From Melampsora larici-populina 98AG31 (lineage: Eukaryota; Basidiomycota; Pucciniomycetes; Pucciniales; Melampsoraceae): a stretch of DNA of 21,631 nt. Below, one piece after another: positions 9,907 through 19,902 of the stretch. Where the stretch lies: contig NW_006768805.1 of NCBI RefSeq assembly GCF_000204055.1, positions 891,265 to 912,895 of the forward strand, in the 5' to 3' direction. The position numbers and the translations under genes are program-made. The notes below the pieces were generated by a model, which made no database searches, had not been told where the DNA came from, and worked only from the letters and a program-made list of their open reading frames with translations. Within the stretch, counting starts at the first letter, position 1. The number at the start of each line of letters is the position of its first letter.

Positions 9907-11355
9907 AACTGTTAACCACCATGGAACCCATGCCTTATGACGCATGGGAAGGAATGTGTGAAGGAATGAATCACATCAAATACTCATATATTTACAAACC
10001 ATATGTTATGAGTTGGTAAGCATAACAAACTTAAACTATTATGGTGGACCACATTGATGCTTTTTGTCCAGGTGGAGCAATCAAGTGACCCATACAAATA
10101 ATGATCTATATGTTGGTTGAGCATATATATCATTAATTGTTTGCATCTGTACTTGTTACAAATCACTTGTCTGATTTGGTATACATAACTGACTTATTGC
10201 ATCTGTGGTTGTTATAATTGACTTGTCTGATTTAGTATACAAATATGAGTTATACAATAATGGTGGACATGTTTTGTTGTTGGTATACAAATAATGATCT
10301 ATATGTTGGTTGAGCATATATATCATTAATTGTTTGCATCTGTACTTGTTACAAATCACTTGTCTGATTTGGTATACATAACTGACTTATTGCATCTGTG
10401 GTTGTTATAATTGACTTGTCTGAATCATTTTGGTGGCTACAACAAAACATATTGGTGGACATGTTTTGTTGTTGGTATATGTTACTTGAGAAATTAACTG
10501 ACACTAGCAATCATTTTGGTGGCTACAACAAAAAATATTGGTGGACATGTTTTGTTGTTGGTATATGTTACTTGAGAAATTAACTGACACTAGCAATCAT
10601 TTTGGTGGCTACAATCATTTTTAAGTGTGGTATATATTGTTTGAGCAATCAAGTGAAACTAGCAATCATTTTTGTATAAGTGGTTCATGCTCATGCCCAA
10701 TTAATTATACCACACTGATTGTTCAATTACATAATGTTTATTTACATCCACATATGTGCAGGTGCAATAGTATCCAACTACAACATTATTTGTTGTTTGA
10801 GTCAGAAACTTGATTATAATTATATATGTTGTATACATCTGTGTCTGAGGTTGTTATATAGTATACTATCAGTTGTTCAATTTTAAACAATACATACTTA
10901 GTTAAACAATCATGGTGGAAGCTTGCATATGTTTCCCGTGATAATAAACAATAATGGTGGATGCTTGCATATGTTTTTATATATGGCATATGTTATTATA
11001 TATGTTGTTTACATCTGTGGTAGTTATATAGTTTACTATCACTTGTATACTTTTATAAAATACTTACTTAGTTAAACAATAATGGTGGATGCTTGAATAT
11101 GTTCCAAGTGAAACTTGATTCCATATGTTGGTTGAGCAATCATTGTTGTATATATGGTAAATGCCAATCAACTTATACAACAATGATTGTTTAATTACAT
11201 CGGCGTGCTGGGTTATTAATTAGTATATACAACCGTGAGTGTATATTTACTTCCGCATGCTAGGTTGTTAAATAGTATATATCACACGTTGCTGCTTGAG
11301 TTAGGGATGTTTAAGGCCAAATGTTTGACATTTTGGAGATATGAGAAATGTGTGT

Positions 11356-11386
11356 ACAACCCCAACAACATGGTAGTTGGGGTTGT
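11356..11386. repeat. Perfect 11-bp hairpin
   Basis: ACAACCCCAAC (11356-11366) pairs with GTTGGGGTTGT (11376-11386) across a 9-nt loop. The right arm can also pair with the following AACAACCAACAACCATGTT stretch, giving a competing stem. Confidence 0.7.
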
Positions 11387-12376
11387 CTTCAACAACCAAC
11401 AACCATGTTTAACTTTATGAGTTTGGAGATATGAGTCACCTGAGTGTTGCAAATTAATTCATGTGTATTTAATATATTGGGAACAACCAATATCAATGTT
11501 GGACTGTTCAATGTTGGTCACCTGAGTGTTGCAAATTCATTCATGTGTATTTAATATATTGGGAACAACCAATATCAATGTTGGACTGTTCAATGTTGCA
11601 CTGTTGCAAAGTGATTGATAATCTTCCGGAACAACCATGAACCTTGTTGGCATGGATAGGGACCTCACTCCGCAATGCTTATTTCTGACTTTTTTCTACA
11701 TGCCCTAGGCCAATTTATAATGGCCCTTACTTAATGTTAACATGCGCCTATAATCTGTTAGTTGTACTATGTAATGCCATTGCTTTTTCTTCTGAATCAC
11801 AACAGAGACTAATTTAATTGCACTGTGTCATGTGAAAATAATGGTGTGGCACAGAAACTCATACAAATAACCAATGTACCAAGGTCAGGGATGATCTAGC
11901 ATTGTGCATAATGCTACATCATCTGATTGGTGGGACAGGTCTATTAACTAATATACAATTAATGCTCATTCATTTGTTCTGTGACACATAACCTCAGACA
12001 TAATATATACATTGCTTGACCTTTTGTTCTGTGACACAAGTTCAAATATGGCTTGTTCATTTGTTATGTGACACATAACCTCACACATAATATATACATT
12101 GCTTGTTCATTTGTTCTGTGACATATAACCTCAGACATAATATATACATTGCTTGAACTTTTGTTCTGTGACACGTAAACTCAGACATAATATATACATT
12201 GCTTGGATCTGTGGCGCATAAAGTTATCCAATTATACAATGTACAAAGTGTTGGTCTATTAGGTACTTTGTTCTGTGGCACATCAACTCATACAATCCAT
12301 TAGTTAATAGATATATTCCGTGATCATTTGTTCAGTGGCACATAAACTCATGGTATTAGACAATGTACAAAGGTGT

Positions 12377-12414
12377 GGATCAATCAATCAATATATATTT
12401 ATATTGATTGATCC
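12377..12414. repeat. Perfect 12-bp hairpin in the AT-rich tract
   Basis: GGATCAATCAAT at 12377-12388 is the reverse complement of ATTGATTGATCC ending at 12414. The inner 14 nt are A/T-rich and extend the stem imperfectly. Outer ACAAAGG and CTTTGT could lengthen it with a small bulge. Confidence 0.7.
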
Positions 12415-12691
12415 TTTGTTATGTGTAACAACCACTCATGCAAATAAATGACCCTACAAAGGTGTGGGGTCTTTGGTTAATATATATTTTGATGGTCCAT
12501 TTGATGTGTGTCACAGAGTCACAGACACCTGGTCAATTTAATATTTGCTATGTTGACAAAGTACAATCCCCAATCCCAATACAAAATGCTTTGGTCAAAT
12601 ATATTGTTGGTCCTTTACTTTCGAATGTCATATAAGTTACATTTAACCTTTAGTTTCATCCTTTTATAAAGTACAATTAACATCTCAGTGA

Positions 12692-12722
12692 TCAAGGTAC
12701 ATATAAAGTATATGTACCTTGA
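12692..12722. repeat. Perfect 14-bp hairpin downstream of the TET/JBP gene
   Basis: TCAAGGTACATATA (12692-12705) pairs with TATATGTACCTTGA (12709-12722) across a 3-nt loop. It lies about 257 bp beyond the TET/JBP stop on that gene's 3' side, so it could fold in a long 3' UTR or act as a cruciform in DNA. Confidence 0.75.
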
Positions 12723-12978
12723 CCAATTTCACCGCCATAACATCCTCACTCTCACGCTTATAACCATTGCAATTCTATGTCCAACAGTGTCAAACACATT
12801 CATTCGAACCAAACTCATCTAGAATATTCTACTTATTCATTCAATTTGCGGTAAAAATCATCAAAAACAAAGGCAGACAACATCAAAACACATAGTTCAT
12901 CTATTTTGCAGTAAAAATCATTCAAAAGCAAGGCATACAACGCCGAAACACATAGTTGAACTCCATCATGACCAGTAA

Positions 12979-15415
12979 TCATTTCTTCCATCTTCTATCT
13001 GGTAGTTCCAAAAGATCATCCACATCCCTAACCTTACGTTCACACTTTGATGTATGATTGTACTGTTCATTCGTCCCAATCTTCACACTGGCACGCGCAA
13101 TCTTGTAAGTAATTTGGGAAGAACACCCCAGACGCGTGTAATGCACCTTCTCACCATGTTTATTGAACTGAATCGATTCTTTGGAAGGAATAGTATGATG
13201 AAATGTTGACTTGCCGTTCCATGAAATCTGAACAGCAGACTTCCCACCAAAGTTGATAGCAACTCTATATTTGGGGAATATAAACCACCCGCCTTCAAGC
13301 TTGAAACCTTCGTTTTGCGTAACAATCTGACCACTAATACTATCAATCGGATACCATAGACAATAGACCTTGCCTTTGTCATTATCAGTATGAGGTTTGT
13401 TATAAAAGTTACCCAACGTGAAAGCGAAATTTGCCCCAAAGTCGTGGGGTCCGTTTGGTTGATACTTGGAGGTTGAGGCCATTGCAGGGGCATTGAGTTG
13501 GTTTAGTTGCCGGCGAGCAACAAGGAAGCCTTCATCACAAAAGCTCTTGAATCTGCCGCCTACTTGCGCACCAAAATCAGGGAGCCTGTCCAGAAATTCC
13601 TTGTACAATGATTCTGACAACCCTTTCGTTGGAGCGTAAGGCGATATAAGGATGTCACGGGAATATCCTACTGTTTGACCAAAACAGTGCATTCTCCCAT
13701 GAATCAGAGTGCCATTAGTTGTGACCGAACGTTTGTGTTTCTTTGAAGTCAAACTAGGAGTCGCATTCGATTGATTGTTGGTTAGAGCGCCATTAGTTGT
13801 GACCGAACGTTTGCGTTTCTTTGAAGTCAAACTAGGAGTCGCATTCGATTGATTGTTGGTTGTTACCATTGGAATGTGCTGAATTGAAAAAATACGATTA
13901 TTGCAATTCAATCATTAGTATCTCCATTTATCACTATAATTGGGAAGGAAATGACTAACGCCTTTGGGAAAGTTCAGGACCTTACGCTGATTCAATCCTG
14001 ATTTGGACATAACTTCCTCATCCAAAGGAGGAAGCGAGGATAATGGCGAGGATGACCGATCGTGATGTAAGGAACTAGGACCCGTAACAACAATTGGACT
14101 CGTAGATATATGATCCACTTCATCATCGCTTTCCGCATCCGAAGGTGGAAGGGAAGTAAGCGGAGAAGAAGGCGGAGTCAAGTCAGGGCATTTCGTTTTG
14201 GACAATTGCTGAGGTTGCGAATCTGATACCAACCAGTTATTTAGCACTCGTTTTATTAATGGTATCAGTGTAATAATGAAGATACGCACTATGAGAAATC
14301 GAGATGTAAGTGGGAGGTACTAAACGTTTGGGAGTCGGCAACCTCTTAAAGAGCTTGGTGGACATTAAGATTGTGTCCACATCGTTTTGATGCTCCTCCA
14401 GCTCTTCTGGTGTCAAAGATTCCAAATCTTCAAAAGAGTACGTAAAAATTAGTTCATTTGTATCGCGATCAACGAATTGACCTTTGCCATGGGTTATAAT
14501 CTTATAGGTATTGAAGATTATCTCCATTGTGCGGTCATAATCCTCATACGGAAGTACTGGTTCATTAAGCCTGTATCGCTGGCCATCATACGTTTTGTTG
14601 GTGCGGTTGGCTGAATGAGGCGACTGGTCAGTAGCTTTAGAATCCAAGTTCTTCCTAGCCCTCTTCGCATGTCGTCTATAATTTTTGGAGCAATACTCTT
14701 AGACTCCATAGTTCATGCAGTCCATAAAATGATGAAGAAGTCATTTACTCACGTGCCTGGTTTTCGCCTGGTTTTCACAAGGTGAAGAGGAGGGTTAGAA
14801 GGGACACCCTCCAATTTTTGTTCACGATACCAGTCAAGTGCTCTGCGCCTACCAAGAAACATACAAGAAGTATTAGTACAGACAGTAGCAGTGATAATGT
14901 TCATTATCACGTACACTACTGCTCCTTTACCTTCATTTGAATTATCCTTGCTGAGTACAGCAAATTTGCATGCAGAGGCAAGCCAGCAGTCAGATTTTGG
15001 GAACCCATCGGCCGCAATGTACTCTTGTGGTACATGTGCGTAGGATTTCGGCATTGCGAAGGGCTTTGGAAGCTAAATATTGTAGAAAGTCATAAGTGTG
15101 GTGGTTAAATACGTTTTGGAGATGTAAAGAAGTATTTTAAGAAAAGTACATATCACTTACATCGGCATCAGTATATCCAGTCTGTCGCTTACTATCTATA
15201 ACTTTTAAGAGGTCCGATAGGAATGTAACACCAGGTAAGACTGGTTCATCACCATCCCTTTGGACAAGACAGTAGAGTTTAACATCCACTGTATAGTAAG
15301 TAACCCGAAGATGCTGCTTGCAAACCCATAAGGAAGAAGCCATTAGTACCAACCCTTTGTCAGTATCAAATTTGGCCCTCTTATGCGTAGTCCATCCCGG
15401 TTCAATGTCAGTCAT
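12979..15415 (-). CDS. TET/JBP-family 2-oxoglutarate/Fe(II) dioxygenase, about 707 aa, 5 exons
   Basis: Minus-strand exons: 15415-15161, 15072-14753, 14675-14290, 14222-13960, 13878-12979. All junctions keep phase; the fourth intron has a TACTAAT branch site. The C-terminal exon is a double-stranded beta-helix dioxygenase: PHTDND supplies His571 and Asp573 of the HxD motif, STFHHT supplies the distal His (635 or 636), and HYTRLG supplies Arg657 for 2-oxoglutarate. FGANFAFTLGNFYNKPHTD and GGWFIFP are typical of fungal TET/JBP domains. The family oxidises 5-methylcytosine or thymine in DNA. Residues about 415-466 hold two copies of a 26-aa unit, each with a KKRKR-like nuclear signal. The first 408 residues are unassigned; the middle contains Ser/Pro-rich acidic linkers. 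The ATG at 15415 is uncertain: the frame stays open upstream to a CTACAG acceptor-like site near 15437, so an additional 5' exon is possible. Confidence 0.85.
13727..13867 (-). repeat. 78-bp in-frame tandem duplication inside the TET/JBP gene
   Basis: A 78-nt (26-codon) unit encoding NNQSNATPSLTSKK and a basic KRSVTTNG tail is present twice with only a few base changes. It doubles a lysine/arginine cluster that could be a nuclear localisation signal. The small divergence implies a recent duplication. Confidence 0.85.
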
Positions 15416-15450
15416 TATAATTAGCCAAATGTAATCTGTAGTGGACAAAT

Positions 15451-15715
15451 GAATAATGAGAAACAGGTTAGTATTTTGTCAAATCGCATGTAGGGAATCA
15501 GGAAAACATGAGGAAGAATGACTATTGCAGCGAAGAGGCGGTAAGTGGGTTGCAGGTTGTATTTCAAGTTATGCAGAGGCTATCTATGCCAACCTGCTCA
15601 AACCGCCTCCATCGCTTATAGGTCTCTGATTCCGAAGGATGAGATCGAATAACAATAATCAAAACAGGTATAGAAACACTTTACTATTGATTAGATGGTC
15701 GCCGAAGCAGTGTTC
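15451..15715. repeat. Direct repeat copy 1 with internal inverted repeats, upstream of the TET/JBP gene
   Basis: Matches 15931-16195 at a constant offset of 480. The best-conserved core contains GAGGCGGT (15535-15542) pairing with ACCGCCTC (15602-15609), and GCAGGTT (15552-15558) pairing with AACCTGC (15591-15597), so it can form a two-part stem. It begins just upstream of the TET/JBP start, so it may be leader or promoter sequence. Confidence 0.75.
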
Positions 15716-15930
15716 AATATCGATCGAAGGGCCAGAAGTTAAGAAGAGATACAGTATCTGTTGCGAAAGTTCACAGTATGATTAGGAAGATGGAAGACGA
15801 TGTGTAATACATCGGTAAATATGGGGACTTGAGAACTTTGGCCTTACTTACTATGAAACCAAAGGACGCCGGGAGGGTATTCTGATTGGAAGTCAATAGT
15901 ATATGAAAGCTATGCAACTTCCCTGAAGCT

Positions 15931-16195
15931 GATTAATGAGAAACAAGTTAGTCTTTTGTTAAATCACATGTATGAAATAAGAAGATAATGAGGAAGGATA
16001 ACCCTTGCGGCGAAGAGGCGGTAAGTGGGTTGCAGGTCGTATTTCAAGTTATGCAGAGGCTATCTATGCCAACCTGCTCAAACCGCCTCCATCGCTCATA
16101 GGTATCTGATTCCTAAGGATGAGATGGAGGAACAATGAAAACAAGTATAGAAAGACCTTACTACTGATTAGAAGGTCTCCGATTCAGTCTTGATC
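15931..16195. repeat. Direct repeat copy 2 of the palindromic block
   Basis: Second copy of the 15451-15715 block. The core (about 16011-16096) is nearly identical to copy 1, including both pairs of inverted arms, while flanking parts have diverged. Stronger conservation of the stem-forming core than of its surroundings is the notable point. Confidence 0.75.
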
Positions 16196-17083
16196 CAGGG
16201 TCAGATCGCTTGGTCGAATTTGTGAAGGTTTGAGATCGAAACAAGAGGTGGATGTGGCAGAAGCAGGAGTAAGAAGGGAGGTCGGTTCAAGAATTTAGTC
16301 TTCGGGTGGGTGTCGTCGTGGAATTAGTAGGACTTTTGGTAAATTCAATTATAAACCAAATAAAACTTTCAAAAAAAATTGTCAATGTGTACTTACTCAT
16401 AAATACATATTGACATATGTGTATTTATGAGTTAAGCGCTCACCTAGCCCTAACCCACTGGCTGTATGTAGTGTTGGATATTTCGAACATCAGGTGCAGT
16501 GAGTTGCTAACATGTCAATCTCGATTGAACATGTCAATCGAGATCAACATGTAATTGTTGTTTACACTAAGAGGTACGCAGGTACTCACTTACTGGTGTG
16601 CTTAATTATTAAAGGGGTGACGTTAAAAACAGGGGCAATACCCTGAATTTAACGTAACCCCTACCCCTCACCTTCATATTTCACTTTTGGGACTTCACCC
16701 CCAGTTACCACCTCAAAGATTGCATCAAACATTAATACTATATTTTATCAAACATGTAGCGGAAAAAAAGATTGAAATTAAGAAAGTTTTCGAGAGTGCC
16801 CAGCGTGATTTTATATGATAAGGCTTTACATTCATAAGAGATTCAAAATCAAATATAATCAAAATCTTGCATAAATTTGGCTTTGATGTGAAAAGTTGAA
16901 AGTGATGTGCCAAGGACGTAGTTCTTAACGGTGGTTCTAAACGGTGGGTTTGAAACATGGTAATAACATGAGATAGGTCAGGCTGAGACTTCATTCTTTC
17001 ACCTCAATACTGAGTCCGAGCAATCTATAAGTGGCCTACCTGGAAAGTCTATAATCATCCAAAATTGATACAATCTACGCCAT
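16196..17083. other. Non-coding region with three strong hairpins
   Basis: Perfect or near-perfect stems: ACTCATAAATACA/TGTATTTATGAGT (16395-16407, 16420-16432); ATCTCGATTG/CAATCGAGAT (16518-16527, 16535-16544); and a 15-bp stem with one mismatch, AGGGGTGACGTTAAA/TTTAACGTAACCCCT (16613-16627, 16648-16662), capped by CAGGG/CCCTG. A minus-strand ORF at 16725-16994 has no recognisable features and overlaps no splice-compatible exon. No gene is supported. Confidence 0.6.
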
Positions 17084-19034
17084 CTACGACGCCTGATGGG
17101 GTCCGGTTAGTTCTGCCAAGATTTGAGCATTTACGGAATCCAAACTTGAGTCGCACTTTGAGGAGTTTGAATTGCATTCCTCCTCAGCAATATTTTCATG
17201 TTTCTTGGTCTTCTTCACGCGGACGATAGTGTAATTCTTGGAATTAATATCTTCAATCCAGGCGTCCACTTCATCGTTTGTGAGACAGCTGGGGCCCTTC
17301 GAAATCATCATGTCTGTTACCTGGCTGTCTGGGGTCCGATGGAAAGTAAGAGCCACGTCGCCTCGAAAGGTCTTCTTTGCAAATGCTTCGGTCAACTCTG
17401 GGCACTTGGGATGGGCATCACCTTTGCCCTGATATCCGCCGCGAAGATAGGGAACTACACGTCCAAGGATAAACAGTCAGTATGAGTAAACAGCAATATC
17501 AAAAAATCAACTCATCTAACCTATTAAGTCATTGAGGTTTCGCGCTAGTTCTGAGCGTTTTTCCGCTTGTCGTGCAGCCGATGCGGATTGAGGCTTGGGT
17601 TCGTGAGTTTTCCGAAGATGGTGTGGGGCCTTTGTGGATTCGAAGGTGAAACGTTCCAGAAGATGGTTTTTTTTCTGTAGCCTAGCCCATCGATCACATG
17701 AGGTATGTTCATCCTGGAACAGTGCTTGGGCGGTAGTGGTAGCCGGATTCCAGCTGGCTACCATAAGGTGAAATTGTAAGTCAAAATGGTTTGTCAATAG
17801 ACAAAGCTGCATGATTCAAGTTTGGTCAGTATGTGAACATTGGTGTTAATATATTGGTAATAAATCAATTGATGTGAGACTTGCCTGACGGGAAACTTTA
17901 CCGATTTCTTGCTTCATGAGTTGCTCGGATGTGCGGTTGCTGGATTTCCCGCTGTGTCTCCAAAGCCGGCCCAAGTGGAGGTCCTGTGAGACTTTCTTTA
18001 AGTTCACCAATCGCTCAAAAACCGGTACATATTTTGCAAGTTCGTCCTGGGTGAGTGGCTCAAGGCCAGATTTTGTTGAGGTACCAATAGATGTATCTTG
18101 AACAGCGGTTGAGGTCGAGATTCCTAGTGGTGTTTGAGTAAGTGCATATGCCTCATGTGTGGCCACACAGAGACGCTCAAAGAGTCGAGGCGTAAAGACT
18201 TCTTGTTCTTCATCGATGTACGTGGACCATGTTGAACCTACGATGCGGTTGCGCTCAGGAAAACCCTGGGAAACACCCTTGGATGGCACTAGGTTGCCAA
18301 GTGGAAGTTTGATTAATACATAAGTTTCATACCTTCATTATATTATGTATATTGGTGACTGTCTGGTAACAGAATCTTAACGTACTGGGAGTCGACGTCG
18401 CCACATTACTGTAAGTTTGATAGTTAGTATACATATTGGGTTCTCGTGCAAGCGGCCCTTCTAACCTGGTCAGGTGTAAAAAGAGGTGTCAGGGTCTGTC
18501 TTGGAAGCGTTGAAGGAAGGGTAATGATGAGATACAATACTGTACTCACAGAGCTTCGTCGAGGACTCTGCGGCTCACTTTCAAGACAATGCAGAGCATT
18601 GTCTTGTCCAACTCGTAGATCGATTGAAGGGATTGCGCCTCGTATAGGCCTGTCCCGGATGGTCGGTTATTTTTGGGAAGTTTGAGAGAAGCAAGGTATT
18701 GCTCTGCTCGTGCAAGTCCCCACTCCATGCCAATGGCACGATAGTTGTTGATGTTTGGGATGGCGTCAGATGCGGTATCGGTGTTCTCGTGTTCGTTACC
18801 AGAACCAGATGTTTCATGATCATCCTCGTCCTCCTCAGTGTCTTCAACGTATTCATCGTCTATCCTGGCTCGCTTCCTACTGGTTTTGTTGTTGGCTGCG
18901 TGAGTTTTACTTTCAGCTAGTCGGCGTTGGCGTACGGTGGTGATGGGAGTAGGCAACCTGGGGTTGTCTTCAGAAGTTTTTGAAGGCGACACGGAGGGTT
19001 TTCGGGTTGTGCGGAGGCCGGATCGCGCTGGCAT
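17084..19034 (-). CDS. Orphan nuclear-like protein carried by the transposon, 538 aa, 5 exons
   Basis: Minus-strand exons: 19034-18550, 18408-18382 (27 nt), 18332-17885, 17806-17521, 17454-17084. Total 1617 nt, in phase throughout. The second exon is a microexon, and the intron after exon 3 uses a GC donor (CAG|GCAAGT) because no GT donor fits the phase. I do not recognise the family. The N-terminus (about residues 1-90) is basic (TSRKRARIDD) and then strongly acidic (EYVEDTEEDEDDHE), as in nuclear or chromatin proteins. The middle has conserved-looking blocks (GSTWSTYIDEEQEVF, YVPVFERLVNL, RLWRHSGKS, FDLQFHLMVASWNP), and after them YLRGGYQGKGDAHPKCP and KTFRGDVALTFHR. No zinc cluster or catalytic signature was found. 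Its position inside the element suggests an accessory function. Splicing around the 49-bp second intron is the least certain part. Confidence 0.62.
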
Positions 19035-19036
19035 TT

Positions 19037-19256
19037 CTGGGTAGTATCAATTTGCAAAGTACTTTGGTTAGATGTGTATTTCGGATGAGTATGTGGGAGA
19101 AATTGAGGGATTTGTTGCTTACTGGCTGTTGTGGATGGGTTGGTGGATGGTGGAGAGTGTGAAACGAGGTTTGATAAGATCGGCAGGAATTACGAGTTGG
19201 AGATGCTGAAGATACGTAGTGTAGTTGAAGGAAGATATACATTATATACATTATAT
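19037..19256 (-). promoter_or_regulatory. Probable 5' UTR intron and TATA-like region of the orphan gene
   Basis: On the minus strand a GTAAGC donor (19122) and a CCAG acceptor ending 3 nt before the ATG codon at 19034 define an 86-bp 5' UTR intron. About 110-130 bp further upstream is an alternating TATA-rich stretch (TATACATTATATACATTATA on the plus strand around 19236-19255). Both are predictions from sequence pattern only. Confidence 0.45.
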
Positions 19257-19499
19257 GTGTAATTTGTTAAGTGTCTGGGAGGTTAATGGTGGAATACTGT
19301 AGTAGTGAGAAATGTACTTGTGCTAGTGAGATAGTGAGGAGTGATCTACATACTGGTAGTGAGGTTTTGGAAGTGGGATAGTAAGAGGCTGTTCCGAGTA
19401 GCAAGATGGGTAGTTGTGTAGTAAGATCTGGTGGATTGGTAGTAAGATTGTGACCAGTGTAGTAAGATCTGGTGATTTGGTAGTAAGATTTTTACACGT
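19257..19499. repeat. Inner right subterminal region with GTAGTAA repeats
   Basis: Continuation of the TIR heptamer array (GTAGTAA, the complement of TTACTAC) inside the high-identity TIR. It resembles the left inner region only at motif level. GGTAGTAAGATT and TAGTAAGATCTGGTG recur at short spacing. Confidence 0.65.
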
Positions 19500-19902
19500 G
19501 TAGTAAGATCTGGTGGATTGGTAGTAAGATTTTTACACGTGTAGTAACATCTGGTGGTTGGGTAGTAACATTATTGCTTGTGTAGTAGGATCTGATGGTG
19601 TGGTAGTAACATTATTACATGAGTAGTAAGTTTATTACTCGTGTAGTAAGATGTGGTGGTTTGGTAGTGAGATTATTACTTGTGTAGTAAGATCTTGTGC
19701 TTATGTAGTGAGATTTGTACTTGGTGCGTGTGGGGGGCCAAGGCCCCCCCCTTATGGAAGTGTGACTTAGTGATCTTTCTAGGTCACCATAGGACCAGCT
19801 ATCTTCCTAGGAAATTCTAAAGGGAGAGATTCCAAGTACATAGGATGATAGCTACATGTGTATCATCCAATACACTTGGTGCTTTTCAGTATACACAGGT
19901 GG
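19500..19902 (-). repeat. Right terminal inverted repeat of the transposon
   Basis: Inverted copy of 1969-2371, same length. It contains the GC hairpin (19732-19739 with 19742-19749), the GGATGATA/TATCATCC hairpin near the tip, and the GTAGTAA array. The tip reads TACACAGGTGG. The last codons and stop of the truncated flanking gene are supplied by this TIR. Confidence 0.93.

Larger units (their letters stand above)
9907..12978. repeat. AT-rich tandem-repeat tract between the KDZ and TET/JBP genes
   Basis: About 3 kb without a supportable gene. Main repeats: 10093-10230 repeated at 10286-10422 (period 193); 10423-10605 with an 86-bp period; 11435-11517 repeated at 11518-11597 (period 83); and a 50-bp period at about 12080-12200, with CATAATATATAC at 12086, 12136 and 12186. 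The motifs ATGGTGGA and TTGTTC/TTCTGTGACAC recur. Several perfect hairpins are listed separately. It may be structural or regulatory spacer, or nested decayed repeats. Confidence 0.7.
1969..19902. mobile_element. Large KDZ-type DNA transposon with four genes and 403-bp TIRs
   Basis: Two inverted copies of a 403-bp sequence (1969-2371 and 19500-19902) bound 17.9 kb holding a complete KDZ transposase gene, a TET/JBP dioxygenase gene, a FAR1 zinc finger/OTU protease gene and an orphan gene. KDZ elements in basidiomycetes are known to be large and to associate with TET/JBP genes. The near-identical TIRs (7 differences by hand alignment) and the frame-intact transposase suggest recent mobility. 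No target-site duplication is visible: the left flank ends GTACAAAAG and the right flank begins AAAACTTCG. The boundaries rest on where the inverted similarity ends (CCACCTGTGTA at both tips). Confidence 0.88.

Noticed and set aside
12080..12215. Possible CRISPR-like array because of regular 50-bp spacing
   Set aside because: The whole 50-bp unit is repeated with no unique spacers, and the sequence is fungal; it is a tandem repeat.
13083..13493. Minus-strand 136-codon ORF
   Set aside because: Out-of-frame shadow of the TET/JBP catalytic exon.
16725..16994. Minus-strand 89-codon ORF downstream of the orphan gene
   Set aside because: No motifs, low-complexity AT-rich coding, and it does not join to neighbouring exons in phase.
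18428..18510. Alternative extra exon of the orphan gene ending at a GTTAGA donor
   Set aside because: It would leave phase 0, and the next exon then opens with TAA. Skipping it keeps phase from exon 1 to exon 2.
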